Notes under the pieces: generated by a model
Told to the model about the DNA's origin: nothing
Databases searched by the model: none
The model's input: only the letters and a program-made list of their open reading frames with translations
Made by a program: the position numbers and the translations under genes
Shown here: positions 16,552 to 28,490 of the stretch, piece after piece
Layout of the letters: every line of letters starts with the position of its first letter
How positions within the stretch are numbered: the first letter of the stretch is position 1
DNA from: Pinisolibacter aquiterrae
GTDB lineage: Bacteria; Pseudomonadota; Alphaproteobacteria; Rhizobiales; Ancalomicrobiaceae
Reading direction: 5' to 3'
Assembly: GCF_019160155.1 (NCBI RefSeq)
Contig: NZ_JAFNIH010000023.1
Coordinates: forward strand, 124,001 to 188,000
Length of the DNA: 64,000 nucleotides

Positions 16552-17237
16552 TCACGCCGCGACGCCGAGCGCGAGGCCCAGTCGCTCGACGGTCTCGACC
16601 ACCGAAGCGACGCCGGCGGCGGCGAGTTCGCCCGGCGCGCCGTAGCCCCAGGCGACGCCGAGGGTGGCGACACCGGCGGCGCGGGCGCCGTGGGCGTCGT
16701 GTTCGCGGTCGCCGACCATGACGGCGTCGGCCGGATCGATCGCCTCGGTGGCGAGGATCCAGGGGACGAGGTCGGTCTTGTGGACCCGCGTCCCGTCGAG
16801 CTCCGAGCCGTGGATGGCGGCGAAGCGGCGATCGAGGCCGAAGTGCTCGAGGATGCGGGCGGCGAAGACGCGCGGCTTGGAGGTGGCGAGCACCAGACGG
16901 CGGCCGTCGGCGACGAGCGCGTCGAGCAGTTCCGGAATGCCGGGATAGACCTCGTTCTCGTAGAGGCCGACGACGCCGTAGCGGGCGCGATAGGCGGCGA
17001 CGCCCGCCTCCGCGCGGACACGGTCGCCGTCGAGGAGACGGGCGAAGGCATCGATCAGCGGCGGACCGATGCACCAGTCCAAATCGAAATCGGGCGCCAA
17101 GGGGCGCCCGAGCTCGGCCATCGCGTGGCGGATCGACGTGGTGATGCCGACGCGGGGGTCGGTCAAGGTCCCGTCGAGATCGAACAGAACGGTGGCGATC
17201 CGCGTCGGGAGCGCCACCGGGAGGAGCGCCGCGGCGC

Positions 17238-17241
<4 letters not shown>
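16552..17241 (-). CDS. HAD-superfamily phosphatase, phosphoglycolate phosphatase-like
   Basis: The 229-residue product is a subfamily I HAD hydrolase. It has the DLDGTLTD nucleophile motif near residue 21, a helical cap domain (about 30-100), motif II in LVLATSK, the motif III lysine around HKTDLV and the motif IV metal site MVGDREHD. Relatives include phosphoglycolate phosphatase and pyrophosphatases; the exact substrate is not predictable. The start ATG overlaps the stop of pccA by four bases (ATGA), so translation is likely coupled and the gene belongs to the pccA transcript. That may mean a repair or clean-up role linked to acyl-CoA carboxylation, but this is inference. Confidence 0.88.
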
Positions 17242-19253
<2,012 letters not shown>

Positions 19254-19413
19254 GACGTGACACCGGCCCCGGGAGAAAAAGAGCAAGACGGGCGTGGTTC
19301 TAGGCGCTTCCGCGAAGCTCCGCAACTGCGCGCGGCCCCGAGAGGGCCGAGACGCCCCCGATCGGGCCGCGGAAACCCTAAGACCTTGGTCGCATTCGCG
19401 GCCGCGACCGCGC

Positions 19414-19707
19414 TCAGCGGCAGAGCTTCATCTTCTGGGCGATGACGATCCGCGCCATCAATTGGCGGTCGGCCGAGGTCAAGGGAACCCGGTTCGGATC
19501 GTGAACCGTGCAACCTTCGTTGCCGAAAGTGCGGATCGCCTGTGCCTCGGTGAAGCAGAAGCCGCGCGCCTTCAGGACTGCGTTTTTTCGATGCCAGAGT
19601 TGGGCGCAGGACATGACCGAGGGGTCCTGGGCGAGGGCGGTGGGGACCGGCACGGCCGCGAGCCCGGCGAGAAGCGCGAGGGCGAGCGGGACGGGACGAA
19701 TCGACAT
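19414..19707 (-). CDS. Small secreted YARHG-type domain protein
   Basis: The 97-residue product has a signal peptide (about residues 1-26, ending ALA) and a single compact domain with four cysteines. Its pattern, MSCAQLWHRKNAVLKARGFCFTEAQAIRTFGNEGC, resembles the YARHG-type domain of small alphaproteobacterial periplasmic proteins. The binding partner of this domain is not known. The ATG at 19707 has AAGGAG 8 bases upstream. The gene lies between pccB and pccA on the same strand, but a hairpin after pccB (19962-19992) suggests it is transcribed apart from pccB. Confidence 0.75.
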   Translation of the reverse strand: MSIRPVPLALALLAGLAAVPVPTALAQDPSVMSCAQLWHRKNAVLKARGFCFTEAQAIRTFGNEGCTVHDPNRVPLTSADRQLMARIVIAQKMKLCR

Positions 19708-19961
19708 GGGACGGCTCCTTCTCGTTCGCCCCAGACCACCGCGCCGATGGGGCGAGGGCAAGGCGAGAAGGGGCGCGAGGCGCCGCGCCGGGACGTCCGG
19801 GGCATGGATGCGCCCGGGCGTCCGGCGGCCGTCACGCGGGCGGAGGGCCGCATGGATCCCCGGGTCGAGCCCGGGGACGACGGAGCGTGTGGGGATCACG
19901 GAGGTGGCCGGAAGAGGGTGCCGAGGTTCGAGGGCAGAGCCCCTCGCCCCTTCGAAACGAC

Positions 19962-19992
19962 GAAGGCCGTGCCCCTGCGGAGCACGGCCTTC
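19962..19992 (-). terminator. Terminator-like hairpin after pccB
   Basis: A perfect 11-bp inverted repeat (GAAGGCCGTGC and GCACGGCCTTC, loop of nine bases) lies 23 bases beyond the pccB stop on the minus strand. The tail is only weakly U-rich (GTCGTTTCG). Termination is inferred from stem strength and position. Confidence 0.6.
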
Positions 19993-20015
19993 TCGATGTC
20001 GCGGCGACGGATCCC

Positions 20016-21548
<1,533 letters not shown>

Positions 21549-21669
21549 GGGAGAAACCCCGTCTTCTCAGGAAAAGAATGATCGGGGGCGGTAGTTAGCA
21601 CGACGGGTTTCGCCGGCATAGTGCCCCCAACGTCGTAGCGACGCCGCGCGAGATGCCCGCGCGGCCGGA

Positions 21670-22467
21670 TCAGCGGTCCATCAGGCGCGCGGCGGCGTCG
21701 AACTCGAGACGGCGAGCGGCGAGCCGCGCCTCCGCTTCCGCGTCGCGACCCCACAGTTCGGCGCTCCAGGTGTCGTCGATATGAGCGAGAGTCCAAGCCG
21801 CATCCCGGTCGAGACGGCCTTCGAGCAGGGCGAGCGCCAGAACGAAGGACCCGGTCAGGGTGGTGACGACGTGGAGGCCGGCGAGGGCCCACGGGTCGAG
21901 CCCGTCGACCCTTGCGCGCAGTGCATGGATCGCATCCCCGTCCTGCGCCACATGCACGACACCCTCGACGACCAACAGGCGCGCGCCGTGGGCCTCGTCG
22001 ATCCAGTCGAGCAGCGGATCCCAGCCCTCGCTCTGGCGGGCGACGAGACGGTCGGGCGCCTCGGCGCGATAGCACAGGAGATCGCTGCCGGCATATTTGA
22101 GCGCGTCGGCGGCGACCTCGTCGCGGCGGTCGACGACGGCATCGATCACCGAATGGGCGATGCGGGTGACCGGCATGGTGGCGGGATCGAGATGGGTCTC
22201 CTGGGCGCGCCATTCCTCGGCGACGGCCTCGGCGACGTCGGCGCTCGGCAGGCACAATTCGCGCTTCAGCGGCGTCTTCACCGAGCGGCCGTCGAGAAGG
22301 AGGCGGAAGCCGGCGTCGGTCGCCTCGACCGCGACTTCTTTCCAGAAGCGCTTCGGCAGGTGGCGCTTCTGCGCGGCGCGGGCACGCTCGACGGGATCGG
22401 GGTGGGACAGCACCCGGTCGGGGGCGGTGGCTTCGGCGCTCGGATCGAACCAGAGGAGATCACGCAT
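21670..22467 (-). CDS. ATP12 family F1-ATPase assembly chaperone
   Basis: The 265-residue product belongs to the ATP12 family, which in mitochondria binds the F1 alpha subunit before assembly; alphaproteobacteria are the bacteria that carry it. Landmarks are RFWKEVAVEATDAGFRLLLDGRSVKTP, LAEAVAEEW-type AEAVAEEWRAQ, the MPVTRIAHSVID segment and SDLLCYRAEAPDRL. A C-terminal helical part with GSFVLALALLEGRLD follows. The protein is soluble. Its place between an HAD phosphatase and pccB is a neighbourhood I associate with Hyphomicrobiales. Confidence 0.9.
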   Translation of the reverse strand: MRDLLWFDPSAEATAPDRVLSHPDPVERARAAQKRHLPKRFWKEVAVEATDAGFRLLLDGRSVKTPLKRELCLPSADVAEAVAEEWRAQETHLDPATMPVTRIAHSVIDAVVDRRDEVAADALKYAGSDLLCYRAEAPDRLVARQSEGWDPLLDWIDEAHGARLLVVEGVVHVAQDGDAIHALRARVDGLDPWALAGLHVVTTLTGSFVLALALLEGRLDRDAAWTLAHIDDTWSAELWGRDAEAEARLAARRLEFDAAARLMDR

Positions 22468-22491
22468 GGCTGGCTCTCGACGGTGGCCCCG

Positions 22492-23160
22492 TCACCAGGC
22501 GAACCGGCGAGCGAGGGCGGGCATCAGGTCGGCGTAGTCGGCGAGCACGGTCTCGGCGCCGGCCGCCGCGAGGTCTTCGACCGCGTGGTAGCCCCAAGCG
22601 ACGCCGAGAGCAACAATTCCCGCCGATCGGCCCATCGTCACATCGAAGGTGGTGTCGCCGAGGATCACCGCGCGCTCGGGCGCCACCCCGGTCTCCGCCA
22701 GCGCCGCCAGGACCATGGCGGGATGTGGCTTCGAGGGGTGATCGTCGGCGCATTGGATGGTGACGAAGCGGCCGTTGAGGTCGTGGAGGTCGAGAACGGC
22801 GCGGATGCCGCGATGCGACTTGCCGGTGGCGAGCCCGAGCAGGACGTCGTCGCGGGCGGCGAGCGCGTCGAGGGCGGCGCGAGCGCCGGGGTAGAGCGGC
22901 TCCTGATCGCCGCCGGAGCGGCGCAGATCGAAATAGGCGGTCTTGTAGGCGTGGGCCAGCGTATCGACGGCGTTGGCGCCGACGTCGGGGCCGGCGAGAC
23001 GGGTCATCGCCTCGGCGAGCGACAGGCCGACCACCGAAAGGGTCTCGGCACGCGACGGCGCGGCGCGGCCGACCGCGGCGAAGGCGCGGTTCATCGCCGC
23101 GACGATCATGTGCTGGCTGTCGACCAGAGTGCCGTCGACGTCGAACAGGACGAGATACAT
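22492..23160 (-). CDS. HAD-superfamily hydrolase, subfamily IA
   Basis: The 222-residue product has the HAD motifs in order: LFDVDGTLVDSQ (nucleophile Asp7), a helical cap (about 20-85), LLGLATGKSHRG (motif II), HPSKPHPAMV (motif III lysine) and VILGDTTFDVTMG (motif IV). It is most like beta-phosphoglucomutase/phosphoglycolate phosphatase relatives. The substrate is unknown. The ATG at 23160 begins the family core; an in-frame ATG at 23256 would add 32 unrelated residues. The stop is 24 bases before the ATP12 gene, so the two are probably co-transcribed. It is distinct in sequence from the HAD protein next to pccA. Confidence 0.88.
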   Translation of the reverse strand: MYLVLFDVDGTLVDSQHMIVAAMNRAFAAVGRAAPSRAETLSVVGLSLAEAMTRLAGPDVGANAVDTLAHAYKTAYFDLRRSGGDQEPLYPGARAALDALAARDDVLLGLATGKSHRGIRAVLDLHDLNGRFVTIQCADDHPSKPHPAMVLAALAETGVAPERAVILGDTTFDVTMGRSAGIVALGVAWGYHAVEDLAAAGAETVLADYADLMPALARRFAW

Positions 23161-23436
23161 GGGAGAGCCCCTCGGAAACGGGATCGACGAGGGTGAGAGA
23201 AGGCCGGCGGGTTGCCGCCGGCCCCATCGAGGCCGCGACGCGACTCTCGACGGCACGGATGCGCCGAGGGTCAGTCGGTCCTTCCGTGATCCATGTCGGT
23301 CTTAGAGACTCATATGCAACGAAAGAATGACCGAGGTCATGATCCTCCCCAGAAAATTCCAAAGAAGGTGATTTTTTGCCGGAGCGAGCGCCGGCTCGGC
23401 GCGGTCCGAGCTGGTGGGACGGTCCCGTCCCTCGCG

Positions 23437-24360
23437 TCAGACGCCCTCGGTGCGGGGGCCGAAGGCGGCGGGCCACGGCGTCTCCAGGCGGAGATCGGTG
23501 CCCGACGTCGCCGGCAGGCGCAGCCGCAACGCATGCAGCATCAGGCGGGGGGCGCTTCCGGCGCGGCCGTAGAGGCGGTCGCCGAGGATCGGATGGCCGC
23601 ATTCGCGCATGTGCGCCCGCAGCTGATGCTGCCGTCCGGTCTTCGGCGTGAGCGCGACGAGAGAGGAGGCGCCGCCCTCGCGGATCTCGACGACGCGCCA
23701 GTCGGTGACGGCCGTGAGGGCGGCGGGGTCGTCGGGGGCGGCGACCATGCGGCCGCCGCGTGGCGTCTCGATCTTCCTCAGGGGCACGGCGATGGTGCCG
23801 CGCGGGGGATCGAGTACGCCCTCGACCACGGCGAGATAGGTCTTCTCCACGTCGCGGCCGGCGAAGGCGGCGCCGAGCCGGGCGGCCTCGCGCCGGCGCT
23901 TGGCGGCGACCAGGAGGCCGGAGGTGTCCTTGTCGAGCCGGTGGACCAGCACCGGACGCTCGCCCTCGGCATCGACGAAGCCGGCGAGCAGGCGGTCCAG
24001 ATCGTCGGTGGTGCGGGTGCCGGCGTGGACGGCGAGGCCGGCCGGCTTGTCGAGCACCAGGAGGTCGTCGTCCTCGTGGACGATCATCGCGGCGAGGCGG
24101 GCGCGATCGGCCGGGCTCGGGCCGGGCGCCTCTCCTCCGGTCGCGGCGCCCTCCCCCGCCGGCCGGGGCGGCGGGGCGGGCTCGCCGATGCGGACGATCT
24201 GGCCGGGGGCGAGCGGATCGAGGGCGCGAGCCTTGCGGCCGTCGACGGTGAGCCGGCCCTGCTTCAGGAGCTGGGCGGCGCCGGGCAGACGCGGGAAATG
24301 GATGCGCAGGAAGCGCTCCAGCCGCATGCCCTTCTCGGAGGTGTGGACGGTGCGCTCCAT
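23437..24360 (-). CDS. RluA-family pseudouridine synthase (shorter member)
   Basis: The 307-residue product isomerises specific uridines of structured RNA, most likely in 23S rRNA. An S4-like RNA-binding domain (about 10-60, RLERFLRIHFPRL...LTVDGRKA) is followed by an alanine/proline/glycine-rich insert (62-85). The catalytic domain has the motif HRLDKDTSG with catalytic Asp143, then TYLAVVEG, and KTGRQHQLRAHMRECGHPILGDRLYG. The exact target uridine cannot be told. It starts only 13 bases downstream of the stop of a paralogous synthase, so the two form one transcript. Confidence 0.9.
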   Translation of the reverse strand: MERTVHTSEKGMRLERFLRIHFPRLPGAAQLLKQGRLTVDGRKARALDPLAPGQIVRIGEPAPPPRPAGEGAATGGEAPGPSPADRARLAAMIVHEDDDLLVLDKPAGLAVHAGTRTTDDLDRLLAGFVDAEGERPVLVHRLDKDTSGLLVAAKRRREAARLGAAFAGRDVEKTYLAVVEGVLDPPRGTIAVPLRKIETPRGGRMVAAPDDPAALTAVTDWRVVEIREGGASSLVALTPKTGRQHQLRAHMRECGHPILGDRLYGRAGSAPRLMLHALRLRLPATSGTDLRLETPWPAAFGPRTEGV

Positions 24361-24373
24361 CGCCCGCCGCTCC

Positions 24374-25372
24374 TCAATCCTCGTCGTCGAGATCGGGATC
24401 GTAGGACGCGGCGTCGAACCCGAGCAGGTTCCACGACTGCTTCATGTGCGGCGGCAACGGCGCGGTGACGTCGATGATGCCCTTGCCGTTCGGATGCGGC
24501 AGGATGATGCGGCGGGCGAGGAGATGCAGCTTGTTCTGCATGCCGCCCGGCAACTCCCAGTCGCGCTTGTCGAAGTACTTGGGGTCGCCGACGATCGGGT
24601 GGCCGATGTGGGCGGTATGGGCGCGCAACTGGTGCGTGCGGCCGGTGACCGGCTTGAGGCTCAGCCAGGCGAGGGTCTGACCGGCGTTGTCGACCACCGA
24701 GTAATGGGTGAGCGCGTGGCTCGCCCCCTCCTCGCCGTGGCGGGCGATGCGCATCTTCTCGCCGTCCTTCTCCTCGTCCTTGGCGAGCCAGGTCGAGATC
24801 TTGCCCTGCTTGGGATGGGGCACGCCGGCGACCAGCGCCCAATAGGTCTTCTTGGCGTGGCGCGAGCGGAAGCTGGCGGCGAGGCCGGCGGCGATCAGGC
24901 GGCGCTTGGCGATGACCAGACAGCCGGCGGTGTCCTTGTCGAGGCGGTGGACCAGACGCGGCACCTGACCACGCTTGTCGACCAGCGACTGGAGCATGGC
25001 GTCGACGTGGCGATGGACGCCGGAGCCGCCCTGGACCGAGAGGCCGGCGGGCTTGTTCAGCACCATGACGTCGTCGTCCTCGTAGAGCACGATCGACTTC
25101 AGGAACTTGGCGTCGCCCTCGAGCGGCTCGGCCTTCTCCTCGCGCTGGGGCACGTTCTTGGCATCGGTGGCGAGCGGTGGCACGCGCACGACGTTGCCCG
25201 GCTCGATGCGGGAGGAGGTGTCGCAGCGCTTGCCGTCGAGGCGCACCTGTCCGGTGCGCGTCAGCTTCTGCAGCGCGACGAAGGAGAGGCCGGGGTAATG
25301 GGCCTTGAACCAGCGGTCGAGGCGCATACCCGCCTCGTCCTCGCCGACGGTGATGGTCTCGACGGTCGCCAT
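24374..25372 (-). CDS. RluA-family pseudouridine synthase (RluC/RluD type)
   Basis: The 332-residue product has an N-terminal S4 domain (about 15-65, GMRLDRWFKAHYPGLS) and a catalytic domain with HRLDKDTAG (catalytic Asp145), KKTYWALVAG and KPVTGRTHQLRAHTAHIGHPIVGDPKY. The C-terminal tail is acidic. It most resembles RluC-like enzymes that modify the large-subunit rRNA. The ATG at 25372 is chosen because the residues before it (possible start at 25450) do not fit the family. It is the first gene of a pair with the shorter RluA paralogue and follows a GANTC-rich spacer of 425 bases. Confidence 0.91.
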   Translation of the reverse strand: MATVETITVGEDEAGMRLDRWFKAHYPGLSFVALQKLTRTGQVRLDGKRCDTSSRIEPGNVVRVPPLATDAKNVPQREEKAEPLEGDAKFLKSIVLYEDDDVMVLNKPAGLSVQGGSGVHRHVDAMLQSLVDKRGQVPRLVHRLDKDTAGCLVIAKRRLIAAGLAASFRSRHAKKTYWALVAGVPHPKQGKISTWLAKDEEKDGEKMRIARHGEEGASHALTHYSVVDNAGQTLAWLSLKPVTGRTHQLRAHTAHIGHPIVGDPKYFDKRDWELPGGMQNKLHLLARRIILPHPNGKGIIDVTAPLPPHMKQSWNLLGFDAASYDPDLDDED

Positions 25373-25797
25373 GGATTTCTTCCTGTTCGCTTCGTCATGA
25401 CCGAAAGCGCGTGAGCGCGCAAGCGAAAGGCGGCTCTTCCCTAGCGTCATGAATCGAGCGCTTCGACCACGTGAAGCGCTTCATCCTCCGATTCCGATTC
25501 AAGCGCCGGAGGCGGCGGGCGAGGCGGACGGGGGGACCTCATCCATCGATTCACCTCGCCTTCATCCCTCGCTGCGAGGATGGCTCGTCGGTCCGAGCGC
25601 CCCGAAATCGGGCTTCAGGATCCGATTCAAGTCCTTGGCAGATCGATTCCGAAAACCCGTCCAAGTGCTCGAGGCAGAATCGCTTTCCGCTCGCACTTCA
25701 TGTGACGATTCAAGGCGAAGACCCTCCACCTCCACCATCGGGTCCGCCACTTCACGTGACGAATCCGCCGGGATCGGGCGCGATCTCGCAGGTCTTC
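25373..25797. other. GANTC-rich intergenic region with an 18-bp direct repeat
   Basis: I see no gene here. The region has nine GANTC sites between 25451 and 25765, where about one would be expected at this GC content. GATTCAAG occurs three times (25496, 25624, 25707). The 18-mer CACTTCAYGTGACGAWTC occurs twice (25694-25711 and 25748-25765), differing at two bases. CACGTGAAG (25468-25476) is an inverted copy of part of that unit. It lies between the starts of leftward genes, so it should hold the promoter of the pseudouridine synthase pair. Confidence 0.6.
25694..25765. repeat. Two direct copies of an 18-bp unit carrying GANTC
   Basis: The copies at 25694-25711 and 25748-25765 match at 16 of 18 bases (CACTTCAYGTGACGAWTC), are 54 bases apart start to start, and each ends in a GANTC site. 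Spacing near five helical turns would put both on the same face of the DNA. Confidence 0.6.
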
Positions 25798-26199
25798 TCA
25801 AGTGGCGAACCAGCCGCGCGCCGTCACCAGCGCGAGGGTGAGGACCGCCAGCGAGAGCACCACCGAGCCGACCGCGTAGACGATCGCGGAGGCCGTCGCG
25901 CCGCGCTCCCACAGAGCCACGGTGTCGAGCGAATAGGCGGAGAAGGTGGTGAAGCCGCCGAGGATGCCGGTCATGAAGAAGAGGCGCAGCGCGTCCGAAC
26001 CGGCGCCCGGGGCACGGCTCAACAGGTATCCGGCGAAGCCGCCCATCACCGTCGAGCCGATCACGTTGACCGCGAAGGTGCCCCAAGGAAAGCCGGCGCC
26101 GAGTATCCGCAGCGCCGCCAGGGTGACGCCGTAGCGCAGGGTCGAGCCGAGGCCGCCGCCGAGGAAGACCAGCGCGAGGAGTTTCATTTGCAGGGGCAT
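25798..26199 (-). CDS. crcB: Fluoride-specific ion channel CrcB
   Basis: The 133-residue product is a four-helix inner-membrane protein of the CrcB/Fluc family, which expels fluoride as a dual-topology dimer. It has the family marks GGGLGSTLRYGV near the N-terminus, PWGTFAVNVIGSTVMGG in the second helix (with the conserved asparagine) and MTGILGGFTTFSAYSLD in the third helix with the phenylalanine pair. A fluoride riboswitch was looked for upstream and not found. The next gene rightward, bioM, is divergent. Confidence 0.93.
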   Translation of the reverse strand: MPLQMKLLALVFLGGGLGSTLRYGVTLAALRILGAGFPWGTFAVNVIGSTVMGGFAGYLLSRAPGAGSDALRLFFMTGILGGFTTFSAYSLDTVALWERGATASAIVYAVGSVVLSLAVLTLALVTARGWFAT

Positions 26200-26408
26200 C
26201 GGCGGCTCCGGTTCGTCGACGGGTGCTCCTACCTAACGCCGGGGAGGCGAAGGAGTCACGCCCGCTTGCCGGGCAGAGGCCGCCGGTCGAGGCGTCGCCT
26301 TCCTTGACAGGGGCCGACCTCGTCGTCGAGAAACGACGCCGGCCGCTCGGCGACCGCGCGCGCTCCGTGCGCCGGTCGCGCCGCCCCTCGAGGGAAGGAT
26401 CGCACCCC

Positions 26409-27149
26409 GTGTCCGTCATCGTCCCGGCCGGCGCCGGGCGTGGCCCCGGCGACCCGCCGGAGCCCCCGCGCCAGACCATCCTGTTCGACGCCGTCGCCGT
26501 CGCCCGCGAGGGGCGGGTCGCGCTCGACGGCGTCACGCTCCGGCTCGCGGAAGCGCGGATCGGCATCGTCGGGCTCAACGGCTCGGGCAAGTCGACGCTT
26601 CTGAAGACGATCATCGGTCTCGTCGCCCCGAGCGCCGGCCGGGTCACCGTCGACGGGCTCGATCCGAGCGCGCAGGCACGCGCCGTCCGGGCGACGACCG
26701 GCCTCCTCTTCCAGAACCCGGACAACCAGATCGTGTTCCCGATCGTCGCCGACGATCTCGCCTTCGGGTTGAAGAACCACGGCTGGAGCAAGGCCGAGAC
26801 CCGCGAGCGGGCGCAGGCGGCGCTCGCTCGTCTCGGCATCGAGGCCCTCGCCGCCCGGCGCATCCACGAGCTCTCCGGCGGCGAGAAACAACTGGTGGCG
26901 CTCGCCGGCCTGCTCGCCGTGGCGCCGAAGACGCTCCTCTTCGACGAGCCGACGTCGCAGCTCGATCTGCGCAATCGCAATCGGCTGGCGCGGCTGATGG
27001 CGGGCCTGCCGGAACAGCTGATCGTCGTCGCCCACGATCTCGACCTCCTCGCCGACTTCGAACGCGTGCTCGTGCTCGAGGACGGCCGGGTGGTCTTCGA
27101 CGGGGCGGCGGCGGCGGCGATCGCCTGCCATCGGGAGCGGGCGGGATGA
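26409..27149 (+). CDS. bioM: Biotin transporter ATPase BioM (ECF-type)
   Basis: This ABC ATPase powers the energy-coupling-factor biotin importer with BioN and BioY. The 246-residue product has Walker A GLNGSGKST (about 55-63), the Q-loop LFQNPDNQIVFP typical of ECF ATPases, the signature LSGGEKQ, Walker B TLLFDEPT and the H-loop VVAHDLD. The start is uncertain: GTG at 26409 with a weak AAGGA upstream gives the family length. The frame is open back to 26223 but those residues are low complexity. The stop overlaps the bioN start by four bases (ATGA). TTGACA at 26303 could be a -35 element, though the -10 is poor. No BioR-type box (TTATCTATAA) is seen. Confidence 0.9.
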   Translation: MSVIVPAGAGRGPGDPPEPPRQTILFDAVAVAREGRVALDGVTLRLAEARIGIVGLNGSGKSTLLKTIIGLVAPSAGRVTVDGLDPSAQARAVRATTGLLFQNPDNQIVFPIVADDLAFGLKNHGWSKAETRERAQAALARLGIEALAARRIHELSGGEKQLVALAGLLAVAPKTLLFDEPTSQLDLRNRNRLARLMAGLPEQLIVVAHDLDLLADFERVLVLEDGRVVFDGAAAAAIACHRERAG

Positions 27150-27772
27150 TCGACGGGATCGGCCGCAGCGGGGCGACGCCCCTCCATCGTCTGCCCACCG
27201 GCCTCAAACTCGCGGCTCTGGCGCTCGTCGCCACGGCGCTCTTCTTCGTCGATCGGCCGGACGTGCTCGTCGGCGCGGCGCTCGTCGCCCTCCTCGGCCT
27301 GCGCTCGACCGGCCGGCGGTTCCGCGAGATCGCGAGCGACCTCGCCCTGCCGATGACGGTGATCGCGGCGCTCGGGGTGGTCGACCTCGTCTTCGTCGAC
27401 GTGGCGACGGCGGCGAGCGTGGTGCCGCGTCTTCTCGCCCTCGCCTTCGCCGCCCATGCGGTGACGCTCACCACCACCACGGCGGAGCTGACCGACACGT
27501 TCGAGCGGGCGCTCGGGCCGTTCGAGCGGCTCGGGCTGGTCGATGCCGGCCGCGCCTCGCTGACGCTGACGCTGGCTCTGCGCTTCGTGCCGCTGATCGT
27601 GGAGGAGGCCCGCGAGATCCGCGAGGCGCAGGCCGCACGCGGGCTCGGCTCCCACCCGATCGCGGTGATCGTGCCGCTGGTGGTGCGCACCCTCGTCCGG
27701 GCTCAGGTGGTCGCCGACGCGATCGACGCGCGCGGCTTTCCCCCACCACGAAATTCCAATAATGCAAAGTGA
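27146..27772 (+). CDS. bioN: Biotin transporter transmembrane protein BioN (EcfT family)
   Basis: The 208-residue product is the membrane coupling subunit of the biotin ECF transporter. It has five or so hydrophobic segments (about 18-36, 40-50, 66-82, 90-112, 138-150). It also has the two cytoplasmic alanine-arginine-glycine motifs that link T-component to ATPase: EAREIREAQAARG and DAIDARGF. The start overlaps the bioM stop, and the bioY start lies 36 bases after its stop, so all three form one operon. Confidence 0.9.
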   Translation: MIDGIGRSGATPLHRLPTGLKLAALALVATALFFVDRPDVLVGAALVALLGLRSTGRRFREIASDLALPMTVIAALGVVDLVFVDVATAASVVPRLLALAFAAHAVTLTTTTAELTDTFERALGPFERLGLVDAGRASLTLTLALRFVPLIVEEAREIREAQAARGLGSHPIAVIVPLVVRTLVRAQVVADAIDARGFPPPRNSNNAK

Positions 27773-27807
27773 GAACGGTTCTCGAAAAGCCCAAGGAAAA
27801 CCCCTTC

Positions 27808-28365
27808 ATGAACACCCGCGACATCGGCTACATCGCCCTCTTCGCCGCGCTGATCATCGCGCTCGGCGCGGTGCCCTCGTTTCCGATCGCCGGTCTGCCG
27901 GTGCCGATCACGCTCCAGTCGCTCGGGGTGATGCTCGCCGGTCTCGTGCTCGGGCCGAAGCGCGGCGCGCTGGCGCCGGTGGTCGTGATCGCGCTGGTCG
28001 GCATCGGGCTGCCGGTCTTGGCCGGCGGACGCGGCGGCATCGGGGTCTTCGTCGGGCCGACCGCCGGCTTCCTGTTCGGCTGGATCCCGGCCGCCTTCGT
28101 CACCGGCCTCCTCGCCATGCGTCTCGATGGGCCGGGCAAGGGCATGGTCGCGCGCGTGATCGGGCTCTCGATCGCGGCGATCCTCGGCGGCATCGTCGTG
28201 CTCTACGCCTGCGGCATCGCCTGGCTCGCCTTCGGCGCGAAACTCGGGCTCGGCAAGGCCTTCTTCGGCTCGCTCGCCTTCGCGCCCGGCGACGTGATCA
28301 AGGCCGTGGTGGCGGCGCTGGTGACCCTCAAGGTCCGCGACGCCTTCGCGCTCGAGCGGAAGTGA
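27808..28365 (+). CDS. bioY: Biotin transporter substrate-binding subunit BioY
   Basis: The 185-residue product is the biotin-binding S-component, an integral membrane protein with six helices. It shows the BioY landmarks FAALIIALGAVP, the VPITLQSLGVMLAGLVLGPKRGAL stretch and GGRGGIGVFVGPTAGFLFGW, followed by the C-terminal PGDVIKAVVAALV. I chose the ATG at 27808 with AAGGA upstream because homologues start close to the first helix. A GTG at 27769, overlapping the bioN stop, would add 13 residues. With BioM and BioN it supplies biotin for the biotin-dependent carboxylase encoded at 17-21 kb. Confidence 0.92.
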   Translation: MNTRDIGYIALFAALIIALGAVPSFPIAGLPVPITLQSLGVMLAGLVLGPKRGALAPVVVIALVGIGLPVLAGGRGGIGVFVGPTAGFLFGWIPAAFVTGLLAMRLDGPGKGMVARVIGLSIAAILGGIVVLYACGIAWLAFGAKLGLGKAFFGSLAFAPGDVIKAVVAALVTLKVRDAFALERK

Positions 28366-28490
28366 GACCGAGGGCGACGTCGGAACTCCCCCGCTGAGGG
28401 GGCGTCACGGGACTGCAATGGGGGACGTGCAGGCTCGCGCGTCCTCTCCGTATGGTCGGAAGGACAAATCCCCTTCAGGGAACCGTTCCG

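Noticed and set aside
26200-26320. Fluoride riboswitch upstream of crcB
   Set aside because: I looked for the conserved pseudoknot sequences in the leader on the minus strand and did not see them.
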